Of a stretch of 64,000 nucleotides of DNA, positions 34,413 to 43,088 are shown piece by piece. Position 1 is the stretch's first letter. Every line of letters starts with the position of its first letter. The position numbers and the translations under genes were made by a program. A model generated the notes under the pieces. That model saw only the letters and a list, made by a program, of their open reading frames with translations. It was not told where the DNA came from and searched no databases. The DNA lies in the NCBI GenBank assembly GCA_903907995.1, contig CAIVQH010000041.1:248001-312000 (forward strand), given 5' to 3'. Source of the stretch: an uncultured Verrucomicrobiota bacterium (GTDB lineage: Bacteria > Verrucomicrobiota > Verrucomicrobiia > Limisphaerales > UBA9464).

Positions 34413-36461
34413 TCAGGGATGGTTCAGCCGGTAGTAGGTCGTGCCGCCCGGTGTGAGCCGGAGGACCTGCTGATCGCCTTCGACCGTGGGCGCCGTGGTG
34501 ACGGGCTGCCAGTTCGGCGCTCCGAGATCAGCGGTCGATTCCAAGGTGTAGCCTTCGGCTGCCGTCGGCCACGAGATCACCAGTTTGTGGTCCGTGCCCA
34601 CCGTCACACCGAGGGCCGGCGCTTCGACCGGTTTGCAGGCCGCGAGAGGATTCTGCCCGGCCTTGGGACCGCACGGCCGGATCACGCCGTACCGCACGCT
34701 CGTGAAGAAGATCTTGTCCTCCAGCGTGAAACGCGCCGCCGCCTGCGGGGTCTGGTTCACCCCGATGAACTTCATGTCCGGGATCTCCCAGTAGGCCGTG
34801 CGCCATTTGTCGGTGCCTTCCAAGGTCACGAAAAAGCTGTCCGGCGTGAACCCGAACGTCGTCGTGCCGTTCTGGTCCGTCATGTAAACCTCCGGCTTGA
34901 ACCGCTTGCCCGCCAGGGCCGGATCATCGTAGTAGGTCACACAGATCGTCAGGTCGGCGTTCGGCTGGGATGACGGACCAAAGCGCTCGTCCAGGATGGC
35001 GAAGTTCAGATACTTGTGCTCCGCCCCCGGCGTGCCGTCTTCGCGTGCCGGGCGGATCGCCTGGCGCCGGTCATTGGCCGGGCCAGCCACGTCCTGGATC
35101 ATTTCCTGGTCCCCACCGCTGGTGCCCACATCCAGGCCGTCGGTGATTCCCTTGTCCAGATCCAGCTCAGCCGAGTTGCCCCACAGGTCGGTGCACACGC
35201 GCGGATCGGCAAAACAGTCAGCCAGCGGGTCCAGGCCGGCCAGCGGATGCGTGCCCACGCGGAGCACGGCGAGTTCCACCCGGGAGACGAACACCTGCGC
35301 GTTGGCGGAGACGAACCGGGGCCCGGCGGTGAAGGCGCCGGCATTGACCCCCTTGAGGTCCACCGCCGGAATGACCCAGGAACGGCGCACCCAGGCGCCG
35401 GTGCCCTCCAGCGTCGCGCGCTGGTCGGCCGGCACGACACCCACTCCGCCGGCGTCGTCGGTGGCATAGCTTTCCGGACCAAAGGTCACCTCCTGCCCGG
35501 CAAAGGCCGGATCATCATAATAATCCAGGCACACCTTGACGGTGTGGGGGTCGTTGCAGGGCTGGCCGAGGTAATTGCCGGTGATGCCGAAGTTGAGGAA
35601 GTTGTCGGCGCCATCCGCGCGCACGGCCTTCCGCGGGTCATTGGCCGGACCGATGTTCGCCGCAAAGGCCGCGGGCTGGCTGGCGTCGTTGATGACCACC
35701 AGGTGGTTCGTCACGCCGGCGGCCATGTCCAGGCCCGCGAGGTTCGTGTTGGGCTCCACATCGCATGCGCCCGCCGGGACGAACTTGTTGATGTCCTCCG
35801 GCTCACCGAAGGCTCCCTCCTCACCGAAGGCGACCGCGCGGATGATGAGGTTTGCCACGCTTTCGAAACGGATCGTGCCGCCGTTGACGCCGCCGGCCGT
35901 GGTGGCCCCCTGCGCATTGGCGGGAATGGAGCCGACCAGGTGGCTGCCGTCCGAGGCGCGGATGCCATTGGGAATGCGGAAGAGCACCCAGTTCCACTTC
36001 TTGTTGCGTGCATCCACGGGGATCTGCCCGCCGATGGGGAAGGCCAGTTCCGGCAGCGTGCCGGTCAGGAACTTGAAATCGCGCGGCAGGCCCTGGGCAT
36101 TGAACAGGGCGGCGTCGCCATAAACCTGCACGAGGATGTCGATGAAATCCTTGTCGGCCCACTCGCCATAGCTCGCGTCGGCGATGTTCAGAAAGCTGCC
36201 GGTGACCTTCTTGCCCTTGTGCCCACCGATGGTGATGTTGACCGTGCCCTGGTCGCCACCGCTCAGGATGGTCAGTTCATTGGCCAACCAGGTGGCGCTG
36301 GGCGGCTGCAGGTTGTCGTCGGTGATGACGTAGTGCACCTTCTTGCCAGGCTGCTTCGTCGAGGGCCAGTCCTCCGGGGTAAAGGGTCCGCTCTGGGCCT
36401 GCGAAGCCAGGCTGCCCACAAAGGCAGCAAGCATGAGGGATAGAATACGCTGGAGCTTCAT
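34413..36461 (-). CDS. large secreted protein with two related beta domains
   Basis: 682 residues, signal peptide ending at SQAQS. Two related domains of about 190 residues follow an N-terminal region: each has GITDGLDVG/GVTNHLVVIND, a GPANDxR(Q/K)A(I/V)R segment, NFLNF/KYLNF, and a (C)LDYYDDPA/CVTYYDDPA motif with paired cysteines. The C-terminus (about 625-682) is a beta-sandwich ending KLVISWPTAAEGYTLESTADL, the layout common at the ends of verrucomicrobial secreted proteins. No catalytic motif is seen; binding function inferred. Divergent from the GH99-like gene across repeats. Confidence 0.75.
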   Translation of the reverse strand: MKLQRILSLMLAAFVGSLASQAQSGPFTPEDWPSTKQPGKKVHYVITDDNLQPPSATWLANELTILSGGDQGTVNITIGGHKGKKVTGSFLNIADASYGEWADKDFIDILVQVYGDAALFNAQGLPRDFKFLTGTLPELAFPIGGQIPVDARNKKWNWVLFRIPNGIRASDGSHLVGSIPANAQGATTAGGVNGGTIRFESVANLIIRAVAFGEEGAFGEPEDINKFVPAGACDVEPNTNLAGLDMAAGVTNHLVVINDASQPAAFAANIGPANDPRKAVRADGADNFLNFGITGNYLGQPCNDPHTVKVCLDYYDDPAFAGQEVTFGPESYATDDAGGVGVVPADQRATLEGTGAWVRRSWVIPAVDLKGVNAGAFTAGPRFVSANAQVFVSRVELAVLRVGTHPLAGLDPLADCFADPRVCTDLWGNSAELDLDKGITDGLDVGTSGGDQEMIQDVAGPANDRRQAIRPAREDGTPGAEHKYLNFAILDERFGPSSQPNADLTICVTYYDDPALAGKRFKPEVYMTDQNGTTTFGFTPDSFFVTLEGTDKWRTAYWEIPDMKFIGVNQTPQAAARFTLEDKIFFTSVRYGVIRPCGPKAGQNPLAACKPVEAPALGVTVGTDHKLVISWPTAAEGYTLESTADLGAPNWQPVTTAPTVEGDQQVLRLTPGGTTYYRLNHP

Positions 36462-36580
36462 AAGTAGTGGAATCAGAATGGTTTTAACAGCCCAACGCCC
36501 TGACGGAAGCCCAAAGTTCCAGCCAACGAAATTTGTGACCTATCAGATCATCTTAGTTGGCGTTTGGCTCCGGGCGCGTG

Positions 36581-36654
36581 GTGGGGCGAGCGTCCTCGCG
36601 AGCCGCAGCGGCCTGGGTCTGGGGCGGCCCGGCTCGCGAGGAGGCTCGCCCCAT
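36581..36654. repeat. 74-bp hairpin element R3, copy 1
   Basis: Arms of 25 bp beginning GTGGGGCGAGCGTCCTCGCG and their near-perfect inverse, with a 24-bp centre. A second copy with the same arm length and the same centre length is at 50712-50785. The centres differ. It lies in the divergent gap between two secreted-protein genes. Confidence 0.85.
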
Positions 36655-36688
36655 GGGGTTTCCTTTCAGCCGCCGAAGCGCTCCGGAA

Positions 36689-36824
36689 GTAGCGCAGGTT
36701 CGCAACCTTCCGTAGCGCAGGTTTTCAACCTGCAACCCGTGGAAAACTTCGACGCATTCGGCACACCTGCGGCCGGTGCAGCTTGCAAAGCTGCGATACA
36801 GCAGAATCCAATTCTGCGCTACCC
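36689..36824. repeat. four-hairpin repeat array R4
   Basis: Four short palindromes in a row, each linked to a GTAGCGCAG-type word: AGGTT-CGC-AACCT, CAGGTT-TT-CAACCTG, GCAGCTTGCAAAGCTGC, and CAGAATCCAATTCTG. It runs up to about 35 bp before the first plausible start of the GH99-like gene and may have replaced its original 5' end. The 36462-36688 part of the gap holds R3 and nothing coding. Confidence 0.8.
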
Positions 36825-36858
36825 ACGCCGCGTCGCCGCTCCCTTCCTTCATCCCTGG

Positions 36859-38619
36859 TTGAGTCTGGCGTGGCTGTTGGCGCTGCTCACCGCAGGTCAT
36901 CTTGGGGCCGCCCCCAATTCGCCGGCCGAGATCAATCCGCCCCTCGGTCCCTACATCGGCCTCACGCCGGCGGACTTCACCGACTCGCACACCTTCGCCA
37001 CCAACGACCGCGTGGTGCTCACGCCCTACTTCTATTGGTACGACTGTTATTCCGGCGCCCACCTCCTCGATCCCGACGGCTCCGACGCCCTCACCGAGCA
37101 TCCACCCACACTGACCGGTTTCTCCTACCTCTCCCGCGCGTGGCATCGCGGCCAGCTGGAAGACATGATGGTCGCCGGCATCGACGTGCTCCTGCCCGTC
37201 TATTGGGGTGAGCCCTCCCAACGCCTGCCCGGGAAACCCGTGTCGGCCCAGCCGTGGAGCTATGCCGGGCTGCCGCCGCTGGTCGCCGCCCGGGAAGAAC
37301 TGCTCAGCCAGGGAAAACAGCCGCCCTACATCGGCATGTTCTACGACACGTCCACGCTGATGTTCAACGCGGCCGGCGGACGCATCGACCTCACCACGCC
37401 GCACGGACGCGAGTGGTTCTACGAAAGCGTACGGGACTACTTCTCCCTCATCCCTGCCAAACACTGGGCCATGATCGGCGGCCAGCCCGTCGTGTTCCTC
37501 TACTCCGCCAGCTTTGCCGCGGCCCATGACCAGAGCTGCATCGACTACCTCAGCGAGGCCTTCGCACGCGATTTTGGCGGCCGCACGCCCTTTGTCGTCC
37601 GCGAAGTATCCTGGCAGGTTCACACCGCCAATGTCTACGCCTGGGGAGGGGCGCTCGGTCTCAGGAACCCTGGCGTCGCCTCGCTGGGGCCCGGCTACAA
37701 TGACTCGGCCGTCCTCGGCCGTACGCCCCTCATCGTGCCGCGCGAGGGCGGCGCCTTCTTCGAGCGCAACTGGCTCAGCTTCCTGCGCCGCCCTTCCAAG
37801 CTCGTCATGATCGAGACCTGGAATGAGTTCCACGAAGGCACCGACATCGCACCCTCCCGCGAATACGGCGAACAATACCTCGCGCTCAACCGCCGCTATG
37901 TGGACCTCTTCAAGCAGGGCTTCGTGCCCCCGCCCGAAATCGGCCCCTTCACGGGCGCCCACCTCGTGAGCATCGAGCTGGCCGCCACCAACCGCCCCAG
38001 TGGCATCACCCAGTTCGACGGCGCCGACGGCACGACCGCCCCGGCGACCCTGGCCGGACGCGAGTGCCGGATCCTCACGCCCACCCCATACGCCGGCCAC
38101 TACCTCTATGCCCGGCTGGATGAGTCCTTCAAATGGGCCGACGAAATGGACCTCGTGCTGGTGGCCGATTATTTTGATGCCGCCGCCGGCACCCTTCAGG
38201 TCGAGTTCGATGGCAGCGACCCGGGCGCCCCCTTTCAGGGAGCCTACACGCTCGCCACGCCCCCTGTCGCCCTCACCGGCAGCCAGACGTGGAAAACGGC
38301 CAGCTTCCGCCTGCCCCGGGCCCGCCTGCTTAACCGCGAGAATGGTGGCGCCGATTTCCGGCTCAATAGCAGCATCCTCGGCCTCAACCGGGTGCAAATC
38401 GTACATCCGGGCGTGACCGTGGACCGCACCAAACCGGGGCCCGCCATGAACCTGGTGATCTGGGGCGAACCCGGTGCCAGCTACGCCCTGCAAACCTCAC
38501 CGGACCTGCTCCAATGGCGAGAGATCAGCAGCCTCCGCTTGGAAGGTGTCTCCCACGACTTCACTGATCAGGCCACCGGCACCGAACAAACACGCTATTA
38601 CCGCCTGATGGCGCAGTGA
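36859..38619 (+). CDS. GH99-like / DUF5010-type secreted glycoside hydrolase
   Basis: 586 residues if translation starts at TTG 36859. Residues after the signal-like helix (LSLAWLLALLTAGHLGAAP) form a (beta/alpha)8 enzyme: TPYFYWYDCYSG, GIDVLLPVYWGEP, YIGMFYDTSTL and IETWNEFHEGTDIAPS match GH99-like families, in which the Glu of WNEFHEG is near the active site. The C-terminal 150 residues are a beta-sandwich (SYALQTSPDLLQW) for binding or secretion. No ATG precedes the signal helix: the frame runs through the R4 hairpin array, and an Arg-Arg pair just upstream suggests the true start was displaced. Start is uncertain. Confidence 0.75.
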   Translation: MSLAWLLALLTAGHLGAAPNSPAEINPPLGPYIGLTPADFTDSHTFATNDRVVLTPYFYWYDCYSGAHLLDPDGSDALTEHPPTLTGFSYLSRAWHRGQLEDMMVAGIDVLLPVYWGEPSQRLPGKPVSAQPWSYAGLPPLVAAREELLSQGKQPPYIGMFYDTSTLMFNAAGGRIDLTTPHGREWFYESVRDYFSLIPAKHWAMIGGQPVVFLYSASFAAAHDQSCIDYLSEAFARDFGGRTPFVVREVSWQVHTANVYAWGGALGLRNPGVASLGPGYNDSAVLGRTPLIVPREGGAFFERNWLSFLRRPSKLVMIETWNEFHEGTDIAPSREYGEQYLALNRRYVDLFKQGFVPPPEIGPFTGAHLVSIELAATNRPSGITQFDGADGTTAPATLAGRECRILTPTPYAGHYLYARLDESFKWADEMDLVLVADYFDAAAGTLQVEFDGSDPGAPFQGAYTLATPPVALTGSQTWKTASFRLPRARLLNRENGGADFRLNSSILGLNRVQIVHPGVTVDRTKPGPAMNLVIWGEPGASYALQTSPDLLQWREISSLRLEGVSHDFTDQATGTEQTRYYRLMAQ

Positions 38620-38651
38620 GCATCAGCCCATCGGTCTCCGGGAAGACCGTG

Positions 38652-38716
38652 TCGTTGGACTCCATGCCGTGCTGCCGAGGTAACGCAATCGGGGCAGTTT
38701 GATTGGAAGTATTGTC
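38652..38716 (-). other. orphan copy of the ECF sigma leader and promoter
   Basis: Bases 38652-38687 match 32542-32577 at 35 of 36 positions, covering codons MESNDT and the leader of the sigma gene. The next about 30 bases keep CTTCYAA and spacing to GCGTTACC. No sigma ORF follows: the frame reads into the tail of the convergent GH99-like gene. It could be a gene relic or a second sigma-controlled promoter. The remaining bases between 38620 and 38778 hold nothing else visible. Confidence 0.6.
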
Positions 38717-38778
38717 GCGACGGCGGCTTTAGGACTCAACCCGTAGCGCCGTTCGGCGGACACCCGTGTCCTTCGTCT

Positions 38779-39531
38779 TTATTTGACGGAGCGGCGGCGG
38801 GCGTAGGTCAGCAGTCCGATGGCGCCCAATCCGACAATCGCCGCATAGGTGCTGGGCTCGGGCACGGGGCTGGAAATGTTGGCGACCTGAATCGCCTGCA
38901 CGAGGACATTGTCGGCCGGGCTGGCCGAATCTACGTGAGTCGAGGCGAAGTAGTACTTGTATGTGCCCCAGTTCGGCAGGTTGACCCAGGTGGTCGCCTG
39001 CGCGGGCGTGATGGTCTGAAGAATCAGCGTCAACGGGGAGGTGCCGGGTTTGTCGGTGGCCGTATTTGAACCCCAGATGTCCAGCTGCTCAGTCGCCGTC
39101 GTGCTGCCGGCCAGGATCTGGCCGACGGATCCGGGGAACGCCTGGTAAACTTGGCTGACGTCGTACCGGATGAAATTGGCGATCGCGGTGCCCGTTCCGT
39201 TCAGCGTCAGTTCGTTGTCGTACGTCCCAGTCAGTCCAATCCCCTGCTCACCGGCGCCGCCGTCCTTGGTGAAGAGATTGTGCGCCGTTCCATTGGCATC
39301 GAACCCGGCCAGGGAAAGCGTGTACGACGAGCTGTTGATCGTCTGCGATACCGACCAGACATTGCTTCCGATATCGACATTGTCGGTGGTCGTAGAGGTG
39401 GTCTGTCCCGCGACCCCGACCATGAACTGGAAATTGGCAGACGTGGCACCCAGCACGCCCGAGCTGGCGGTGACGGCCAGACTGAGAACGGAGAATGGGC
39501 GGATAACCCGGAGCCAATGCGTGCTAATCAT
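38779..39531 (-). CDS. PEP-CTERM sorting domain protein
   Basis: 250 residues from ATG 39531, preceded by GGGAAG nine bases upstream. N-terminal signal peptide, then a beta-rich domain full of Thr/Asn, and a C-terminal VPEPSTYAAIVGLGAIGLLTYARRR: the PEP motif, a hydrophobic helix and a basic tail that direct the protein to an exosortase (EpsH-type) for cleavage and surface attachment. Cargo function unknown. The exosortase gene is not in this window. The frame is open 19 codons further upstream, but those residues are not signal-like. Confidence 0.92.
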   Translation of the reverse strand: MISTHWLRVIRPFSVLSLAVTASSGVLGATSANFQFMVGVAGQTTSTTTDNVDIGSNVWSVSQTINSSSYTLSLAGFDANGTAHNLFTKDGGAGEQGIGLTGTYDNELTLNGTGTAIANFIRYDVSQVYQAFPGSVGQILAGSTTATEQLDIWGSNTATDKPGTSPLTLILQTITPAQATTWVNLPNWGTYKYYFASTHVDSASPADNVLVQAIQVANISSPVPEPSTYAAIVGLGAIGLLTYARRRSVK

Positions 39532-39692
39532 GTGACAAAGCTTCCCAGAACTCCTGCCGGATACGCAATCAGGGTTCAGCGTTTGCACGCCTGCTTGATC
39601 CTCGGATGACTCCTTAGTCGGGTACTAACATGCCCTAGACTCACGGTTCGGAGACCGATTTCGCATTCTGAGAAGAATTGTACCGCAGGGGG

Positions 39693-39721
39693 CTCGGCGG
39701 TGACTTTTCGTGACTGCCGAG
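39693..39721 (-). terminator. possible hairpin downstream of tRNA-Glu
   Basis: CTCGGC / GCCGAG stem extended to 8 of 9 pairs, ten bases after the tRNA 3' end on the minus strand. No U-run follows, so termination is uncertain. The rest of 39532-39730 shows nothing coding. Confidence 0.35.
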
Positions 39722-39730
39722 GAAGAAGAT

Positions 39731-39805
39731 TGGCGACCCTACCGGGATTCGAACCCGGGTTACTGCCGTGAAAGGGCGGTGTCCTAACCACTGGACGATA
39801 GGGTC
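39731..39805 (-). tRNA. tRNA-Glu (TTC)
   Basis: 75 bases with 7-bp acceptor stem (GACCCTA/TAGGGTC), D-loop AGTGGTTA, anticodon loop CTTTCAC (anticodon TTC), T-loop GGTTCGAATC, and an encoded GCCA 3' end. It lies just downstream of tRNA-Lys on the same strand, so the two are probably one transcript. Confidence 0.96.
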
Positions 39806-39858
39806 GCGGCGCGCAGTGAGTAGAGGCCTTGCGGCCTCCGGTCACGCAAAATCTATTC

Positions 39859-39933
39859 TGGTGGGCTGGGTGGGGTTCGAACCCACGACCAACGGCTTAA
39901 AAGGCCGCTGCTCTACCACTGAGCTACCAGCCC
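39859..39933 (-). tRNA. tRNA-Lys (TTT)
   Basis: 75 bases: acceptor GGGCTGG/CCAGCCC, D-arm GCTCAGTGGTAGAGC, anticodon loop CTTTTAA (anticodon TTT), T-loop GGTTCGAACC, and an encoded ACCA 3' end. First of a two-gene tRNA set (Lys-Glu). The 53-bp spacer contains a GAGGCCTTGCGGCCTC palindrome. Confidence 0.96.
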
Positions 39934-39995
39934 GCGCAAATAGGGCGCGCAAAATACCGACCGACCCCGTCGGTGCAAGACGTATTTGGCGGGAG

Positions 39996-40023
39996 GATTT
40001 ACGATTTGCGATTTACGATTTAC
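39996..40023. repeat. GATTTAC heptamer array
   Basis: Four perfect-register units: GATTTAC, GATTTGC, GATTTAC, GATTTAC. It lies between tRNA-Lys and vapB. Same period as, and similar in sequence to, the GAGTTTC arrays. Confidence 0.75.
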
Positions 40024-40209
40024 GAACGGAGCCGCCGAACGGGGACCGGAGGTGCAACGCGCTACCGTCATGGGCTTTCGCACTCCCGCCGGCAGAACGC
40101 TGGCCGCGTTGCCCCAGCCATCACTCCTGTCGCGAGGCATCCAACACAATTTGGACTTCGCCGCGTTTACGGCTTGCCCCCCGGAGTAAGACGCGTAAGA
40201 CATGACGCC

Positions 40210-40461
40210 GTGAGCACTGCGACACTTTCCACCAAGGGCCAGTTGGTGATCCCCAGCCGTTTCCGCCACGCCTTGCACCTGCAACCGGGTGACAAGGTGG
40301 CGTTCGCCTTGGAAGGGGAAAAGCTGGTCATTGAGCGGGCCAAGTCCACCAAGGCCCGGCTCATCACCAACCGCGAAGGACGCAAGGTGCTCGTCGCGCA
40401 CGCTGATGCGCCTCCGATGACCAGCGAAACCGTCAAGGCCATCCTCGCCGATTTCCCTTGA
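40210..40461 (+). CDS. AbrB/MazE-fold antitoxin (VapB-type)
   Basis: 83 residues from GTG 40210. N-terminal swapped-hairpin fold: STKGQLVIPSRFRHALHLQPGDKVAFALEGEKLVIERA, the signature of SpoVT/AbrB antitoxins, then a flexible tail that would cover the toxin. Stop overlaps the toxin start (TTGA). Expected to bind its own promoter; the region just upstream (40024-40209) has no other gene. The upstream ATG at 40202 is out of frame. Confidence 0.88.
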   Translation: MSTATLSTKGQLVIPSRFRHALHLQPGDKVAFALEGEKLVIERAKSTKARLITNREGRKVLVAHADAPPMTSETVKAILADFP

Positions 40462-40853
40462 GCCATCTCCTTGATGTAAACCTGCTGCTGGCCTGCGCGT
40501 GGCAATCGCACGCGGACCATTCCAAGGCTTGCGCCTGGCTGGAAAAGCAGAAGGAGTTCGTCACCTGTCCACTGACCCAGCTCGGGTTTTTGCGCGTAAG
40601 CCTAAGTCCCGGCTTCCGGGCTGATTTCGCCGATGCCTTGGCAGCCTTGGAAGATATCATCACCCGCACCGGTGCGGAATATGTCCCTGATGATTTGCCG
40701 GCCGCAAAAATCCCCGCCGTGACCTCGCATGCCGACGTGACGGATGCCTACCTCGTGGCGCTGGCCAAGGCCCACAAGCTCAAACTGGCCACGCTGGATG
40801 CCGCGCTTTGTAGCCGGTCCTGGGCCAAAGGCGTGGCGGTAAAGCCGCTTTGA
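40458..40853 (+). CDS. PIN-domain toxin (VapC-type)
   Basis: 131 residues from TTG 40458, overlapping the antitoxin stop. PIN-domain ribonuclease with Asp6 (HLLDVNLLLA), Asp96 (HADVTDAYLVALA) and Asp114 (LATLDAAL). The position where most relatives carry a Glu before GFxR reads Gln41 (CPLTQLGFLR), which may change metal binding. VapC toxins cleave tRNA or rRNA; this module sits next to two tRNA genes. Confidence 0.88.
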   Translation: MSHLLDVNLLLACAWQSHADHSKACAWLEKQKEFVTCPLTQLGFLRVSLSPGFRADFADALAALEDIITRTGAEYVPDDLPAAKIPAVTSHADVTDAYLVALAKAHKLKLATLDAALCSRSWAKGVAVKPL

Positions 40854-40932
40854 ACCCGGTACGAATTGCAGGTCGGATTTCTCCATTGGCTTCATCCCCA
40901 AGCGCTCGTTCCAGCGATGCGGTCATGGCTGG

Positions 40933-41580
40933 CTACCACCCCGCTTGCAGCCGGGCCAGCGCCCGCGCGCGGTGGCTGAGACCGTTCTTCACGGCTTCAC
41001 CCAGCTCGGCAAAGGAGACCGCATGTCCCTCGGGAATGAACAGCGGATCATATCCAAAACCGCGCTGCCCGGCCGCCTCGCGGGCGATGCGCCCCTCGCA
41101 GGTGCCGTCGAAGAAACGGGTGGCGGCCTGCATTTTCCCGGCAGTGGCCCCGGGCGTTACCGGCGTCAGCGCCAGCGTGCAACGGAAACGGGCGGAGAGC
41201 TGCCCATCGGGCACCGGCGCCAGCAGCCGTAACAGTTTCGCATTGTTCTCGGCGTCGGGTGAATTGCCCTTCCGGCCGTCATCCAGGGCGGCAAAGCGGG
41301 CGGAATGCACGCCCGGGGCTCCGCCCAAAGCGTCCACCTCGAGCCCGGAATCATCGGCCAGGACGAACTGGGCGTTCAAGTTGCAGACGTCGGCGGCGAG
41401 GTAGGCGGCCCAGGTCACGGCCTTGATCTGGGCGTTCTCGGCGAAGGTGGCCCCGGTCTCCTCGGGTTCCAGCCTCACGTTGGCGTCCTTCTGCGAAAGA
41501 ACGGTGAACCCGCTTCCGAGCACGGCGCGGATTTCCTGGACCTTGTGGGCGTTGCCCGTGGCGATGAAGAGTGTCGGCAT
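40933..41580 (-). CDS. rdgB: RdgB/HAM1 non-canonical purine NTP pyrophosphatase
   Basis: 215 residues. Removes dITP/XTP from the nucleotide pool. Motifs: IATGNAHKVQEI at 6-17, TFAENAQIKA, DDSGLEVDALGGAPGVHSARFA (the substrate pocket), and GFGYDPLFIPEG with the following FAELG. A small acidic insert (RKGNSPDAENNAK) is present. Convergent with vapC and divergent from moxR. Confidence 0.95.
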   Translation of the reverse strand: MPTLFIATGNAHKVQEIRAVLGSGFTVLSQKDANVRLEPEETGATFAENAQIKAVTWAAYLAADVCNLNAQFVLADDSGLEVDALGGAPGVHSARFAALDDGRKGNSPDAENNAKLLRLLAPVPDGQLSARFRCTLALTPVTPGATAGKMQAATRFFDGTCEGRIAREAAGQRGFGYDPLFIPEGHAVSFAELGEAVKNGLSHRARALARLQAGW

Positions 41581-41642
41581 GGGTTTAGGAGACCGGAGAC
41601 TGCCGCCGGACGCCAGAATTCTGGGCGGTCCAGGAGTCCTTC

Positions 41643-41722
41643 GTAATCCTAATCTTGCTCTTAATCCTCCCCGCTGAGGAAGGTGTGATTATGATTAAGA
41701 TTAGGATTACGATTAAGATTAG
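41643..41722. repeat. inverted GATTAN hexamer arrays
   Basis: The right array 41687-41722 has six exact-register hexamers GATTA(T/A/G/C/A/G). The left array 41643-41667 has the same type of units on the other strand. The centre is about 19 bp. It lies in the divergent gap between rdgB and moxR; the remaining 41723-41894 shows no gene. Confidence 0.8.
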
Positions 41723-41894
41723 GGCCATGCAATTTATGCGGTTCGGCGGTGTCTATCCCTCCGGAAGTCCTGTCGGGAAGGCTCCGGACCGTATGTCCGG
41801 AGGACAAAGCCGTTTACGAGGGAAGATTCGGTTCCCCCTTTGTTTGAACCCCTTGCCGGCCACGCTGTCCTTACGGCATACACGCGCTCGCAAA

Positions 41895-42877
<983 letters not shown>

Positions 42878-42881
<4 letters not shown>

Positions 42882-43072
42882 TTCCAGTCTCTTTGTCCGA
42901 GATGAAGACCGTGCAGCGACGCACCCTCCAGCGCAAACCGGCCGAACAGCGGCCAAGCTTATCCAACACACCGACCATTCGGCGGCGTATGGACTTGGAC
43001 CAACACTTTCGATGGGTTCATAACCAGCCGCCCGTCGACGAAAAGCTCCTCGCCGAACTGCTTCGCCGTTGA
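42878..43072 (+). CDS. small ORF between moxR and DUF58 gene
   Basis: 64 codons from GTG 42878 (4-bp overlap with moxR) or 56 from ATG 42902. Basic N-terminal half (RRTLQRK, RRR) and a DLDQHFRWVHNQPPVDEKLLAELLRR tail. I recognise no family. It fits snugly in the operon, so it may be real, but it could also be chance. Confidence 0.35.
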
Positions 43073-43088
43073 TGAATCCGTTCGCTCG

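Noticed and set aside
36553-38493. 646-codon minus-strand ORF opposite the GH99-like gene
   Set aside because: Low-complexity Gly/Glu/Ala composition and no motifs; the plus strand has a recognisable enzyme.
39973-40461. 162-codon start for the AbrB-fold antitoxin
   Set aside because: The upstream part reads through the heptamer array and is unlike any antitoxin N-terminus; GTG 40210 gives the normal size.
39996-41722. CRISPR array among the short repeats
   Set aside because: Units are 6-8 bp with no spacers and no cas genes nearby; no repeat/spacer pattern was found anywhere.
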